DNA of 34,706 nucleotides from Candidatus Nitrosopumilus sp. (GTDB taxonomy: Archaea; Thermoproteota; Nitrososphaeria; Nitrososphaerales; Nitrosopumilaceae), in the NCBI GenBank assembly GCA_008080815.1, contig VMDM01000017.1:1-34706 (forward strand). The letters run 5' to 3'. Shown here in pieces: positions 15,885-23,958 of this stretch. The notes beneath the pieces were generated by a model. The model searched no databases. It was not told where the DNA came from and saw nothing but the letters and a program-made list of their open reading frames with translations. The position numbers and the translations under genes are program-made. Within the stretch, counting starts at the first letter, position 1; each line of letters begins with the position of its first letter.

Positions 15885-16862
15885 ATGAATGAGCGTGAAT
15901 TAATCGCCCAATGTAAAGAAAAAGTGTTTTCCGGAGAGCAGATTTCTTCTGATGAGGCTCAAAAATTACTCTCAGTATCTGAAGAGAATCTTAAGTTTTT
16001 GGCATTATCTGCCAACGAAATTACACGTGATTTTAATGGTGAAAAAGTAGATGTCGAGCAATTAAACAATATTAAAAAAAATGCATGTAGTGAAGATTGT
16101 ACTTTTTGTGGACAATCTGCATTTTTTGATACTGGAATAGAGACATATCAATTACCATTACCAGAAGAGGTAGTCATCAAAGCTAGAAAAGCTAAAGATG
16201 AAGGTGCAGAGTCATATTGTCTTGTCGCTGCATGGCGTCAACCTTCAGACAATGATTTTAAAAAAGTGTGTAAAATAATTAGCGAAATTAATGAAAAAGT
16301 AGGAATCAGTGTAGAATGTAGTTTAGGATTTCTGACAGTGGAACAAGCTAAAAAATTAAAGGAGTTAAAAGTCAAAAGATATAATCATAATTTAGAAACT
16401 GCAAAATCAAAATTCTCTGAGATTTGTACTACACACACCTATGAAGATCGTTTACAAACATTAAAAATTGCAAGGGATGCAGGACTGGAATTATGTACTG
16501 GTGGAATTATAGGACTAGGTGAAACTAGAGAACAGCGATTGGAATTAATTTTAGAATTGGCCAGATTATTTCCTGAAGAAGTCACCATAAACATTCTTGT
16601 CCCAGTTCCAGGAACACCTCTTGAATTACAAACACCATTAGAAAAATCTGAAATTGTGAGAATGTTTGCCACAATTCGATTCTTACTTCCCGAATCAGTA
16701 ATCAAAATTTCAGGTGGACGTGAAACTCAAATGAACGACAATGGTGAAGAACTATTACTAAGTGGAGCAAATGGAATAATTACTTCAGGTTACTTGACAA
16801 TGGGTGGCAATGAAGCAGAAAAAGATAAACTAATGATTGAGAAAATTGGCCTCAAATCATAA
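15885..16862 (+). CDS. bioB: Biotin synthase
   Basis: A 325-aa radical-SAM enzyme inserting sulfur into dethiobiotin. The 4Fe-4S site is Cys68-x3-Cys72-x2-Cys75 in NACSEDCTFCGQ, exactly the family form. The barrel includes EGAESYCLVAAWRQPS and the C-terminal SGANGIITSGYLTMGG expected of BioB. The length matches the family. Start ATG 15885 (MNERELIAQC). It overlaps bioF by 17-26 bases depending on the bioF start, so bioB-bioF form one unit under the BirA-type box. Confidence 0.93.
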   Translation: MNERELIAQCKEKVFSGEQISSDEAQKLLSVSEENLKFLALSANEITRDFNGEKVDVEQLNNIKKNACSEDCTFCGQSAFFDTGIETYQLPLPEEVVIKARKAKDEGAESYCLVAAWRQPSDNDFKKVCKIISEINEKVGISVECSLGFLTVEQAKKLKELKVKRYNHNLETAKSKFSEICTTHTYEDRLQTLKIARDAGLELCTGGIIGLGETREQRLELILELARLFPEEVTINILVPVPGTPLELQTPLEKSEIVRMFATIRFLLPESVIKISGGRETQMNDNGEELLLSGANGIITSGYLTMGGNEAEKDKLMIEKIGLKS

Positions 16863-17973
16863 ATTAGATTTCATAAAAAATGAATTAGAGCAGATTAAAA
16901 AAAATAATCTATACAGAAAAATCAGATTTGGAAAAATTTCAGGCTCAAAAATTAACATCTCGGGAAAAAATTTAATCAACCTATGTTCAAACGATTATCT
17001 TGGAATCAATCCAACTAATCTAAAAATTAAACAAATTCAATCCAGTTCAAGATTGATTTCAGGAAATGATTCAGTCTATGAAAAATTTGAAAAGAAGTTA
17101 GCCAAGCATAAATCACATGAAAAAAGTCTAGTATTTCCAACAGGATACATGGCAAATTTAGGCATCATATCCGCATTAGTGAAAAAAGAAGATTTGATTT
17201 TAAGTGATGAGTTAAATCATGCAAGCATCATTGAATCCTGTAGATTAGCAGGTGCAAAAGTCGAAATTTTCAAGCATAATGATATTGAAGATTTAAGAAA
17301 AAAGATCAAGCAAAAACAGAAAAGAAAATTCTTAATCACAGAAGGAGTTTTCAGTATGGATGGAGATTATTCAAATCTTCCAGAAATAACAGAAATAACA
17401 GAAAAAAATAACATTATTACAATTTTAGATGATGCTCATGGGGATTTTGTAGTAGGAAAAGACGGTAAAGGTACTGCAGAAAAATTTCATGTTTCTAAAA
17501 AAATAGATGTCTATGTGAGTAGTCTTAGCAAAGGACTTGGTTCGTTTGGAGGCTATGTGGCATCAAATAATCAAATTATTGATTACTGTACAAACAAGTC
17601 AAAATCTTTCATTTACACTTCAGCACTACCTGCGGTTTTAGTAGAGGATGCAGAAAAAAGATTTGATTCAGACCGTAATAAACAACAAAAAAAATTACAA
17701 AATAATACAAAAATCATTATTGATGGACTAAAAAATATAGGATTTCAAATAGAATCATCAACACATATCATTCCAATTATCATAGGAGATGAAAAAAAAG
17801 CAATGGATATGGGGGAGTTTTTATTTAAAAATGGAATATTCGTACAGCCAATCAGATATCCAACGGTTAGAAAAAATCAAGCAAGACTTCGAATTTCAGT
17901 AAGTGCATGGCTAAATGAAGATGATTTAGAACAATCATTAAAAATTTTCAAAAAAGCTAAAAAAGAATTTTAA
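16837..17973 (+). CDS. bioF: 8-amino-7-oxononanoate synthase
   Basis: A 378-aa alpha-oxoamine synthase-family PLP enzyme condensing pimeloyl-thioester with alanine to KAPA, the first committed biotin step. Key features are LCSNDYLG (49-56), the LSDELNHASIIES segment, LDDAHGDFVVG (198-208) and the PLP Lys232 in SSLSKGLGSFGG. Pimelate-forming genes (bioC/H/W) are not in the window. The start is uncertain: TTG 16837 gives MRKLASNH and TTG 16846 gives MASNHKLDF; both lie within the end of bioB. Co-transcription with bioB is nearly certain. Confidence 0.9.
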   Translation: MRKLASNHKLDFIKNELEQIKKNNLYRKIRFGKISGSKINISGKNLINLCSNDYLGINPTNLKIKQIQSSSRLISGNDSVYEKFEKKLAKHKSHEKSLVFPTGYMANLGIISALVKKEDLILSDELNHASIIESCRLAGAKVEIFKHNDIEDLRKKIKQKQKRKFLITEGVFSMDGDYSNLPEITEITEKNNIITILDDAHGDFVVGKDGKGTAEKFHVSKKIDVYVSSLSKGLGSFGGYVASNNQIIDYCTNKSKSFIYTSALPAVLVEDAEKRFDSDRNKQQKKLQNNTKIIIDGLKNIGFQIESSTHIIPIIIGDEKKAMDMGEFLFKNGIFVQPIRYPTVRKNQARLRISVSAWLNEDDLEQSLKIFKKAKKEF

Positions 17974-17976
17974 TAA

Positions 17977-18081
17977 TTATCTCATTGCGTCAAATCCACC
18001 CAAAGCTGGAGACCCAATAATAACTGCTAAAGCAACAACAATTCCCAAAGCAATTCCAACAATGATGAATCTTTTATTCAC
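17977..18081 (-). CDS. Single-helix membrane microprotein (34 aa)
   Basis: A minus-strand GTG at 18081 opens a 34-aa frame (MNKRFIIVGIALGIVVALAV..., ending FDAMR, TAA at 17979-17977). Residues 5-22 form one hydrophobic helix after a positively charged NKR, so the N-terminus is probably inside. It fills the gap between bioF and ccdA, convergent to bioF with 3 bases between the stops. Similar one-helix microproteins occur at 21630 and 23833. Unknown function. Confidence 0.5.
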   Translation of the reverse strand: MNKRFIIVGIALGIVVALAVIIGSPALGGFDAMR

Positions 18082-18155
18082 AATGAATCAATTCTAATCC
18101 CATTTAAAAACGGATTGAATAGAGGAAATATAACAGAAGGGAGATAAAACACAAT

Positions 18156-18887
18156 ATGACAGAAATCACAATCATAATTGCGATTTTTGCAGGAATTGGT
18201 TCATTTCTTGCACCATGTGTTTTGCCAATGGTTCCAGCATTTTTGGCATATATCTCTGGAAGTAGTTTGAATGATCTAAATAATAAAAAAGAAAATTTGT
18301 TTACAATAAACAGAACCAAAATAATTTTAAATTCAATATTTTTTGTTTTTGGATTCTCAGTGGTGTTTTCAACTTTAGGAATTATAATTAATGGATTTTC
18401 GATTTTAGAATTGGACAAAATTATTGATGTACTAAATTACATTGGAGGGGGAATAATAGTATCCTTTGGCATATTTCTAATTTTATCAACAAAGATAATT
18501 AAAATTAATTTTGAAAAAAAAATCATTCCTACAAATAAACAAGTCGGGTACCCCACATCATTTTTGTTTGGATTAGCATTTGCTGTAGGATGGACACCAT
18601 GTGTAGGACCAATACTAGGAACAATTCTGACATTGGCAGCTACCAATCCTTCATCTGCATTCAATTTACTATTAGGCTACACTTTTGGTTTAGGAATTCC
18701 TTTTATCATAATCGGAATATTTTTCTCAAGAGCAACAAAAATTATCAAATCTATGAGTAAAAATTTAAAATATTATAATTTGATTTTAGGCTCATTCATA
18801 GTAATTTTGGGAATGTTGGTTATTACTAATCAATTATCATATATTGCAAATTTTCCAATTCTTAATGAGTTGATTTTCCTAGGGTGA
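18156..18887 (+). CDS. ccdA: CcdA/DsbD-type transmembrane thiol electron carrier
   Basis: A 243-aa, six-helix membrane protein of the DsbD transmembrane family. It moves electrons from cytoplasmic thioredoxin across the membrane to reduce exported thiol proteins, for example for cytochrome c maturation. The paired redox Cys are visible as Cys21 in LAPCVLPMVP and Cys149 in GWTPCVGPILG, both with the family's Pro neighbours. The N-terminal start MTEITIIIAIFAG at 18156 begins directly in helix 1. It is four bases upstream of the thioredoxin-like gene, its probable partner. Confidence 0.88.
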   Translation: MTEITIIIAIFAGIGSFLAPCVLPMVPAFLAYISGSSLNDLNNKKENLFTINRTKIILNSIFFVFGFSVVFSTLGIIINGFSILELDKIIDVLNYIGGGIIVSFGIFLILSTKIIKINFEKKIIPTNKQVGYPTSFLFGLAFAVGWTPCVGPILGTILTLAATNPSSAFNLLLGYTFGLGIPFIIIGIFFSRATKIIKSMSKNLKYYNLILGSFIVILGMLVITNQLSYIANFPILNELIFLG

Positions 18888-18891
18888 CTTT

Positions 18892-19974
18892 ATGAATAAA
18901 GAAATACGAACAGGGTTAGTTTTTGGCGGAATCATCATTATAGGAATAACAGTAATCAGTTTAATTTTTTCATCATTTGAGTCAGAGATAAACAATTCAG
19001 GAATAATACAAAATTCAAATCTCAAAAAAGCTCCAGAGTTAGAGGGAATAGCATTTTACCACAATAGCAATAGAGAAGATCTTTCATCAGAGATGAAAGA
19101 TAAAGTCATTTTGTATGATATATGGACATATAGTTGCATAAATTGTATTAGAACTTTACCTCACATAATTTCATGGGATGAAAAATATAGAAATGAAGGA
19201 TTACTAATTATAGGAATTCATTCTCCTGAATTTGATTTTGAAAAGGATCCAAATAATGTAAAAAAAGCTATTGAAAAATTTGGAATTACTTATCCAGTAG
19301 TAATGGATAATGAAATGAAAACTTGGAAGGCATTTGAAAATAGATATTGGCCGAGAAAATACATTGCAGACCATGAAGGATACATAAGATATGATCATAT
19401 TGGTGAAGGAGGATATCAAGAGACTGAAAAAATAATTCAACAACTATTACAAGAAAGATCAGATGATCTAAATTTAGTAAATACGTTTGAATCTGAATTT
19501 GTTATGATTGAAGAATTTGAACATACTAATTTTAGAACACCAGAACTTTATTTTGGATATAAATTAGCACAAAACAGAAATCAGTTAGGAAATTCAGAAG
19601 GCTTTCAAGCAAATAAAATTGTTGATTATAAAAGCACAGATGATTTAGAATTGCATAAATTCTATTTGACTGGAGAATGGAGAAATAATTCTGAAAATAT
19701 GGAATTAATTTCAAATGAAGGAACAATCAGAATTTTGTATAATGCTAAACAGGTCAATATTGTTGCTGCAGGTCAATCAAATCTAGAAATTTATCTAGAT
19801 GGTCAACCAATCAAGTCAGATATCTCTGGAAGCGATTTATCTATAGATAGTACTCTTAATGTAAATGAATCTAGATTATACAATTTGATTGAATCTAAAA
19901 ACTCAGAGTCAGGAATTTTGGAATTAAGAATAGATAAGCCCGGATTTCAAATTTTTACTTTCACGTTTGGATAG
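18892..19974 (+). CDS. DipZ-like membrane-anchored thioredoxin with C-terminal beta domain
   Basis: A 360-aa protein with one N-terminal anchor helix (about 8-27), a TlpA/thioredoxin domain with the redox motif SCINC (Cys82, Cys85) inside YDIWTYSCINCIRTLP, and a ~150-aa beta-rich C-terminal domain (~205-360). The WTYSCINCxRTLP motif and the extra C-terminal domain are typical of DipZ, where they are fused to a CcdA domain. Here ccdA is a separate gene just four bases upstream, so the pair is a split DipZ. It would receive electrons from CcdA and act outside the membrane. Confidence 0.82.
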   Translation: MNKEIRTGLVFGGIIIIGITVISLIFSSFESEINNSGIIQNSNLKKAPELEGIAFYHNSNREDLSSEMKDKVILYDIWTYSCINCIRTLPHIISWDEKYRNEGLLIIGIHSPEFDFEKDPNNVKKAIEKFGITYPVVMDNEMKTWKAFENRYWPRKYIADHEGYIRYDHIGEGGYQETEKIIQQLLQERSDDLNLVNTFESEFVMIEEFEHTNFRTPELYFGYKLAQNRNQLGNSEGFQANKIVDYKSTDDLELHKFYLTGEWRNNSENMELISNEGTIRILYNAKQVNIVAAGQSNLEIYLDGQPIKSDISGSDLSIDSTLNVNESRLYNLIESKNSESGILELRIDKPGFQIFTFTFG

Positions 19975-20027
19975 TGTAACCCCATTGGAGTGTAACTCCA
20001 GATACAGCAACTAGGGTGACAAATCAG

Positions 20028-20034
20028 TTTAAAA
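20028..20034 (+). promoter_or_regulatory. Possible TATA element of the CdvB gene
   Basis: TTTAAAA at 20028-20034 is centred about 27 bases before TTG 20058, which fits an archaeal promoter with a leaderless transcript and supports that start. Confidence 0.35.
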
Positions 20035-20057
20035 GAAAAATTTTTACGAAAATATGA

Positions 20058-20714
20058 TTGACAGTGTTCAAAGACTCATGGAATAAAACAGAAACAGAGA
20101 GTATCTCACAAAAAGTAATGGGAAAAGTAAAACCAGAAGAACCATTGAGAAACAAAATTGAACAAGCACAGAGAAAATTACAATTTCAAATTTCAAAATT
20201 AGAAGGAATTAATGAGAAATTAAAGACAAAACATGATCATATCTTTGAAAAATGTGTTAACGCTCAACGTAACAATAAACCTGCTTATGCTCAAGCATAT
20301 GCAATGGAATTAGCACAGGTGAGAAAAATGAAAAACATGGTAAGTGGTGCAAAATTATCCATGGAACAAGTAAAACTTAGACTAGATACAGTTTCAGAAT
20401 TAGGTGATGTAGTTGTTACTCTTAGTCCATGTATGTCAATAATTAAAGGACTTAGTCCATCACTCAATGGAATAATGCCTGAGGCAAGTGCTTCAATGCA
20501 AGATCTTACTCAGATATTAGGAGATGTAATGTCAGGTTCATCAATGAGTATGAGTGATAACATGTTAGTTGGAAACGATTCAAACCCTGATTCATTAGCA
20601 ATTCTTAAAGAGGCAGAAGAATTAATTGCAGGTCAAACTAGAAGTTCAATTCCAGATATTCCTGCAAGTTTGAAAAGTGATATTGTACAAAAGAAATCAG
20701 ACATATTTATCTAA
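20058..20714 (+). CDS. cdvB: ESCRT-III-like cell division protein (CdvB family)
   Basis: A 218-aa Snf7/ESCRT-III homologue; CdvB polymers constrict the membrane in archaeal division. Residues ~25-130 form the helical core (basic first helices with KIEQAQRKLQFQISKLEGIN), followed by helices to ~160 and an acidic tail. IPDIPASL at 198-205 resembles the MIM2 motif that binds the MIT domain of the Vps4-like ATPase CdvC. No winged-helix domain for CdvA is evident after it. Thaumarchaea often hold several CdvB paralogues, so this may be one of them. TTG 20058 is used; GTG 20064 (MFKDSW) is an alternative. cdvA and cdvC are not in the window. Confidence 0.8.
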   Translation: MTVFKDSWNKTETESISQKVMGKVKPEEPLRNKIEQAQRKLQFQISKLEGINEKLKTKHDHIFEKCVNAQRNNKPAYAQAYAMELAQVRKMKNMVSGAKLSMEQVKLRLDTVSELGDVVVTLSPCMSIIKGLSPSLNGIMPEASASMQDLTQILGDVMSGSSMSMSDNMLVGNDSNPDSLAILKEAEELIAGQTRSSIPDIPASLKSDIVQKKSDIFI

Positions 20715-20733
20715 AAATAAAAATTTTTTAGAA

Positions 20734-21168
20734 TTAAGGTTTAGTTGTTAATACATTACATTTAGCTTTATGATGAATTGTGTTAATAATTTCGTCATAA
20801 TGTGTAGATTCAGTCATGGAAAGTTTAGGATAATCCACTATTAACAAATCAACTTTATTCTCATGAACATAGTCAATTACCCAATGTGCAATTGAATCAG
20901 TTAAAGCAAATTTAGTTTTAATTGAAATATTTTCATCTTTAGCAATTTTTTCCCATTTTACTAGTTCAGATTTGATTTTCAATTTTCTTTTTTCCAGAGC
21001 AATTTTATCTGCCTTAGTCTCAAAAAAATGAAACATTGGAGGTTTTTGATAAAAACATTCGATAACAGACAATGGACAATCAAGTTTCTTTGCTAAATTT
21101 AATCCAAGTTTGAAAGATCTGTTATCATGCGTAGGAGTAATAATTGCAACAGCAATTTGTTTGAACAT
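20734..21168 (-). CDS. Universal stress protein (UspA family)
   Basis: A 144-aa single-domain Usp-like alpha/beta protein. The N-terminus FKQIAVAIITPTHDNRSFKLGLNLAKKL is the usual first strand-helix, and VDLLIVDYPKLSMTES the later strand. The classical ATP-binding G-x2-G-x9-G-S/T motif is not clear at the end (HYDEIINTIHHKAKCNVLTTKP), so it may be a non-ATP-binding member. It stands alone on the minus strand, convergent with CdvB across a 19-base AT-rich gap. Confidence 0.7.
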   Translation of the reverse strand: MFKQIAVAIITPTHDNRSFKLGLNLAKKLDCPLSVIECFYQKPPMFHFFETKADKIALEKRKLKIKSELVKWEKIAKDENISIKTKFALTDSIAHWVIDYVHENKVDLLIVDYPKLSMTESTHYDEIINTIHHKAKCNVLTTKP

Positions 21169-21212
21169 AGTTCTTTTAAAAAATAAGACTAAAATAAATT
21201 TTCTTTATCAAA

Positions 21213-21554
21213 CTATTTTGAACGTTTTTTACTCTTTTGAATTAAAATTTTTTTAATTCTAGAAATTGTTGGATAACTGTATCCCCTTCTTCTATAATTT
21301 GCGATCATCATTTTCCAATTCTTTAATCGCCATTGTGCTTGTTCAGTAGTTACAGAATGAACTTCTTTTTGGATTATACTTTTTCTTCCAACCTTTAAAG
21401 TACCGGCATCTTTGGCTGTCCATCGATTTTTTGCAAATTTTAAACCGGATAAAATTTCATCAATGGGGATTTCTTTAAAGTAATCTTTTATTTTTTTAAT
21501 TTCTAATTCAGAGGGTAAGCGTTCATTTGTCAGTTCAATTTCAAATTTTTCCAT
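21213..21554 (-). CDS. Hypothetical basic protein, possibly DNA-binding (113 aa)
   Basis: A 113-aa protein with an acidic first third (MEKFEIELTNERLPSELEI) and a strongly basic last half (RLKNWKMMIANYRRRG, then KKILIQKSKKRSK). SYPTISRIKKILI could be a recognition helix of a helix-turn-helix, but no family match can be claimed. It is 44 bases downstream of nothing obvious and 75 bases from the 39-aa gene on the same strand. Confidence 0.5.
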   Translation of the reverse strand: MEKFEIELTNERLPSELEIKKIKDYFKEIPIDEILSGLKFAKNRWTAKDAGTLKVGRKSIIQKEVHSVTTEQAQWRLKNWKMMIANYRRRGYSYPTISRIKKILIQKSKKRSK

Positions 21555-21629
21555 GTAAAAATTACAAATTCCTAGTTAATCAAATTCAGGCTAAATGAAA
21601 TTTTACTAAAGTGGAAAAAAAATAAAATA

Positions 21630-21749
21630 TCAACAAGGCAAAGATACTAGTGAATTTTTACATAGTGTCATATACATTCCAGCCCCAAGAATAATAGTTG
21701 CAAATGCCACCAGAGGAATTAATATGAAGATATTTGTTTTTAGGCCCAT
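21630..21749 (-). CDS. Single-helix membrane microprotein (39 aa)
   Basis: A minus-strand ATG at 21749 to TGA at 21632-21630 encodes 39 aa, MGLKTNIFILIPLVAFATII then a short loop with MYMTLCKNS and an end in LPC. Residues 6-27 form one hydrophobic helix. The frame lies between the basic 113-aa gene and DUF371, all on the minus strand. No function is recognised; it resembles the 34-aa and 36-aa proteins in this window only in architecture. Confidence 0.45.
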   Translation of the reverse strand: MGLKTNIFILIPLVAFATIILGAGMYMTLCKNSLVSLPC

Positions 21750-21786
21750 GAGTTATCTACGAATCTAGAGTATAAAATTGTCACAA

Positions 21787-22209
21787 CTAATCTACAGAAA
21801 TTTCAAAAATCCCTTTAGTTTTTGGATTTTGTAATTTTTTTATGATTTCTCTCGGAATCAAATCTGATGAAGTATCAGAGCCTATAGCCAATGTGCGGGG
21901 GCAAATAAATCGGCTTTTTCTAATTACAATATCATCATCATGACTTAGGATTAATTGTGGATCACCATATGCAGTAAATTGAAATTTTTGTTCATCGACT
22001 ATTATTGAAAAATGGATTAAAGATTCAGGTTGGCGTAATTTTTCCTTTAATTCATTAGGAAGATCAGAACAACCATAATTCGCATTAATTCCAACTATAC
22101 AATCACCACGAGGTGTAAGATGAGAATCTTTTGTAATTTCCAATGTTTTTTGATGGTTGGATCTAATATTCTCATGCCCAGAAAATTCTATCTGAAAACG
22201 CACAGTCAA
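21787..22209 (-). CDS. DUF371 family protein
   Basis: A 140-aa archaeal protein. FQIEFSGHENIRSNHQKTLEIT followed by LTPRGDCIVGINA (about 32-44) is the DUF371 signature; a second half with FTAYGDPQLILSHDDDIVIRKS follows. The fold is small and beta-rich. The function is unknown. It is divergent from the proteasome alpha gene with 43 bases from the psmA ATG, so promoters overlap. Confidence 0.78.
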   Translation of the reverse strand: MTVRFQIEFSGHENIRSNHQKTLEITKDSHLTPRGDCIVGINANYGCSDLPNELKEKLRQPESLIHFSIIVDEQKFQFTAYGDPQLILSHDDDIVIRKSRFICPRTLAIGSDTSSDLIPREIIKKLQNPKTKGIFEISVD

Positions 22210-22252
22210 AAATTGGCTAGACTTAAATTAAACTTTCAGAGATTTGAATCAA

Positions 22253-22990
22253 ATGCTTCCTGCACAACAAGGTTATGATAGAGCTATCACAGTGTTTTCA
22301 CCAGACGGAAGACTGTATCAAGTTGAATATGCAATTGAGACTGTCAGAAGAGGTACAATTGCTGTGGGTGTAAAATGTAAAGATGGAATTGTTATTGCAG
22401 TTGAAGAAAGACCAAGAAAATTACAAATATCACATACTGCTCAAAAAATATTCCAAATTGATGATCATGTTGGAGTTGCAGCCGCAGGATACATTCCTGA
22501 TGCAAGAAGTCAAGTAGACAATGCAAGATTCTTCTCTCAAAGTAATAAGATGATTTATGATGAACCAGTAGAAATTGAAACAATTGCAAAACATTTAGCA
22601 GATCAATCACAGCAATATACACAATATGCAGGAGTCAGACCTTATGGTGTTGCTTTAATTCTTGGTGGAGTTGTAAATAAAAAACCACAATTATTCTTAA
22701 CAGATCCAAGTGGAACATACATTTCATATGATGCAATTGCTATTGGTTCTGGTTCTGATCAAGTAACTGATTTCCTTGAAAAAACATACAAAAATGATTT
22801 ATCAATTGATGATGCATCAATTTTAGCTGCTGCAGGAATCTATCTTGCAAGCGATGAAAAAGAACAGACATCACATATTAGAATGGCACACATCACAACA
22901 GAAAGTGGGTTATACGAATTAGTTTCAGAAGAGAAGATTTCAGGATATGCTAAAAATGCCAAAGAACAGTATCCTCATAACAAAAATTAA
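22253..22990 (+). CDS. psmA: 20S proteasome alpha subunit
   Basis: A 245-aa alpha subunit forming the outer rings and gate of the archaeal 20S proteasome. The N-terminal YDRAITVFSPDGRLYQVEYA is the alpha-subunit signature, including the gating YDR turn. The body has VAAAGYIPDAR and the GGVVNKKPQLFLTDPSG loop. No catalytic Thr is expected. ATG 22253 (MLPAQQGYDR) is chosen over TTG 22244 as it matches usual family starts. It is followed after 27 bases by the SPOUT methyltransferase. The beta subunits are not in the window. Confidence 0.93.
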   Translation: MLPAQQGYDRAITVFSPDGRLYQVEYAIETVRRGTIAVGVKCKDGIVIAVEERPRKLQISHTAQKIFQIDDHVGVAAAGYIPDARSQVDNARFFSQSNKMIYDEPVEIETIAKHLADQSQQYTQYAGVRPYGVALILGGVVNKKPQLFLTDPSGTYISYDAIAIGSGSDQVTDFLEKTYKNDLSIDDASILAAAGIYLASDEKEQTSHIRMAHITTESGLYELVSEEKISGYAKNAKEQYPHNKN

Positions 22991-23017
22991 TTTTTAGATT
23001 TCAAGTGATTTTATCCA

Positions 23018-23824
23018 ATGAAACTTTCTGTAGCAATTCCAGATTCGTCATTATCCGATGAATCATTAAAGATAGATAAAACAAGAAAAATTTCAGTTTT
23101 GGCTAGAGCATGTGCAATTTTTAGAATCGATACAATTTACGTCTATCAGGAAAGTAATCTTAAAGAAGATAGAAATTTAATTTTAACAGTTCTCAAATAT
23201 TTAGAAACTCCTCAATTTCTAAGACGCAGACTATTTCCAAAAATTAATGATTTAAAATTTGCAGGTGTGTTACAACCACTGAAAATTCCTAGCCACATCA
23301 CACCAGCAAATCCAAAAAAAATAGTCAAAGGCGATATAAGAGAAGGGATCATAGTTGGAATGAAAGGAAAAAAATTTGTCGATGTTGGCATAAATCAACT
23401 TGTGCAGTATTTTGGAAAAAATCCAATTGGGAAAAGAACTACAATTCAGTTTCGTGAAGGATATCCAGATTTTTCTATAAAAGAGATTTCAAAGGAAGAA
23501 ATTTCAGAGTATTGGGGATATTCAGTAAAAGAAAGAGCAAATCTTTTTGGTTTGTTAAACGAGTGGAAAGGAAATGTTATTTTAACTTCTAGAAAAGGAA
23601 AACCAGTTACAAAGGAACAGATTAACAAATATGTCAAATCAGATATTCCAACCCTCGTGGTTTTTGGTTCACCTGAAAAAGGAATTCATCAAATTTTAGG
23701 TTCAAAAATGAAAAATGTTCAAAATGCAAAATCTTTGAATTTTTTTCCTCAGCAAGCAACTGAAACAGTCAGACTAGAAGAGGCATTATTAGGAACATTA
23801 GCCATAATTAATGCAAATAATTAA
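23018..23824 (+). CDS. SPOUT-class RNA methyltransferase (DUF171/MTH1-like)
   Basis: A 268-aa protein of the archaeal/eukaryotic DUF171 family of SPOUT methyltransferases (C9orf114-like). The split catalytic domain is visible: the N-terminal half has RKISVLARACAIFRIDTIYVY and a proline-rich insert (LQPLKIPSH). An inserted OB-like domain (about 105-160: GDIREGIIVGMKGKKFVDVG) follows, then the knot region TLVVFGSPEKGIHQIL near 210-226. Probably modifies rRNA. ATG 23018 is 27 bases after psmA and nine bases before the 36-aa gene, just upstream of the ribosomal operon, in keeping with translation. Confidence 0.82.
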   Translation: MKLSVAIPDSSLSDESLKIDKTRKISVLARACAIFRIDTIYVYQESNLKEDRNLILTVLKYLETPQFLRRRLFPKINDLKFAGVLQPLKIPSHITPANPKKIVKGDIREGIIVGMKGKKFVDVGINQLVQYFGKNPIGKRTTIQFREGYPDFSIKEISKEEISEYWGYSVKERANLFGLLNEWKGNVILTSRKGKPVTKEQINKYVKSDIPTLVVFGSPEKGIHQILGSKMKNVQNAKSLNFFPQQATETVRLEEALLGTLAIINANN

Positions 23825-23832
23825 GATCAGCA

Positions 23833-23943
23833 TTGGCAGAAAGAAAGAATTTTTTGATTATGGCCATAGGGATTGGCGGATTTGGAGTAATTGTAGGAGG
23901 AATAACAATTTGGAATTTAGTTTCAGAAATCATTAATCCTTAA
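23833..23943 (+). CDS. Single-helix membrane microprotein (36 aa)
   Basis: TTG at 23833 opens a 36-aa frame closing at TAA 23943 (MAERKNFLIMAIGIGGFGVI... ending EIINP). A charged AERKN head is followed by one hydrophobic segment (about 8-25) rich in Gly. An internal ATG at 23860 would give 27 aa. It follows the SPOUT gene by eight bases, so it is likely co-transcribed. Ahead of it lies the GGTTAACC box and the uL3 operon. Unknown function. Confidence 0.5.
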   Translation: MAERKNFLIMAIGIGGFGVIVGGITIWNLVSEIINP

Positions 23944-23958
23944 AAAATAGGCACGAAT

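Noticed and set aside
19986-20000. TGGAGT-GTA-ACTCCA hairpin after the DipZ-like gene
   Set aside because: Short, single copy, and no T-run behind it; it may be chance, so neither terminator nor operator is claimed.
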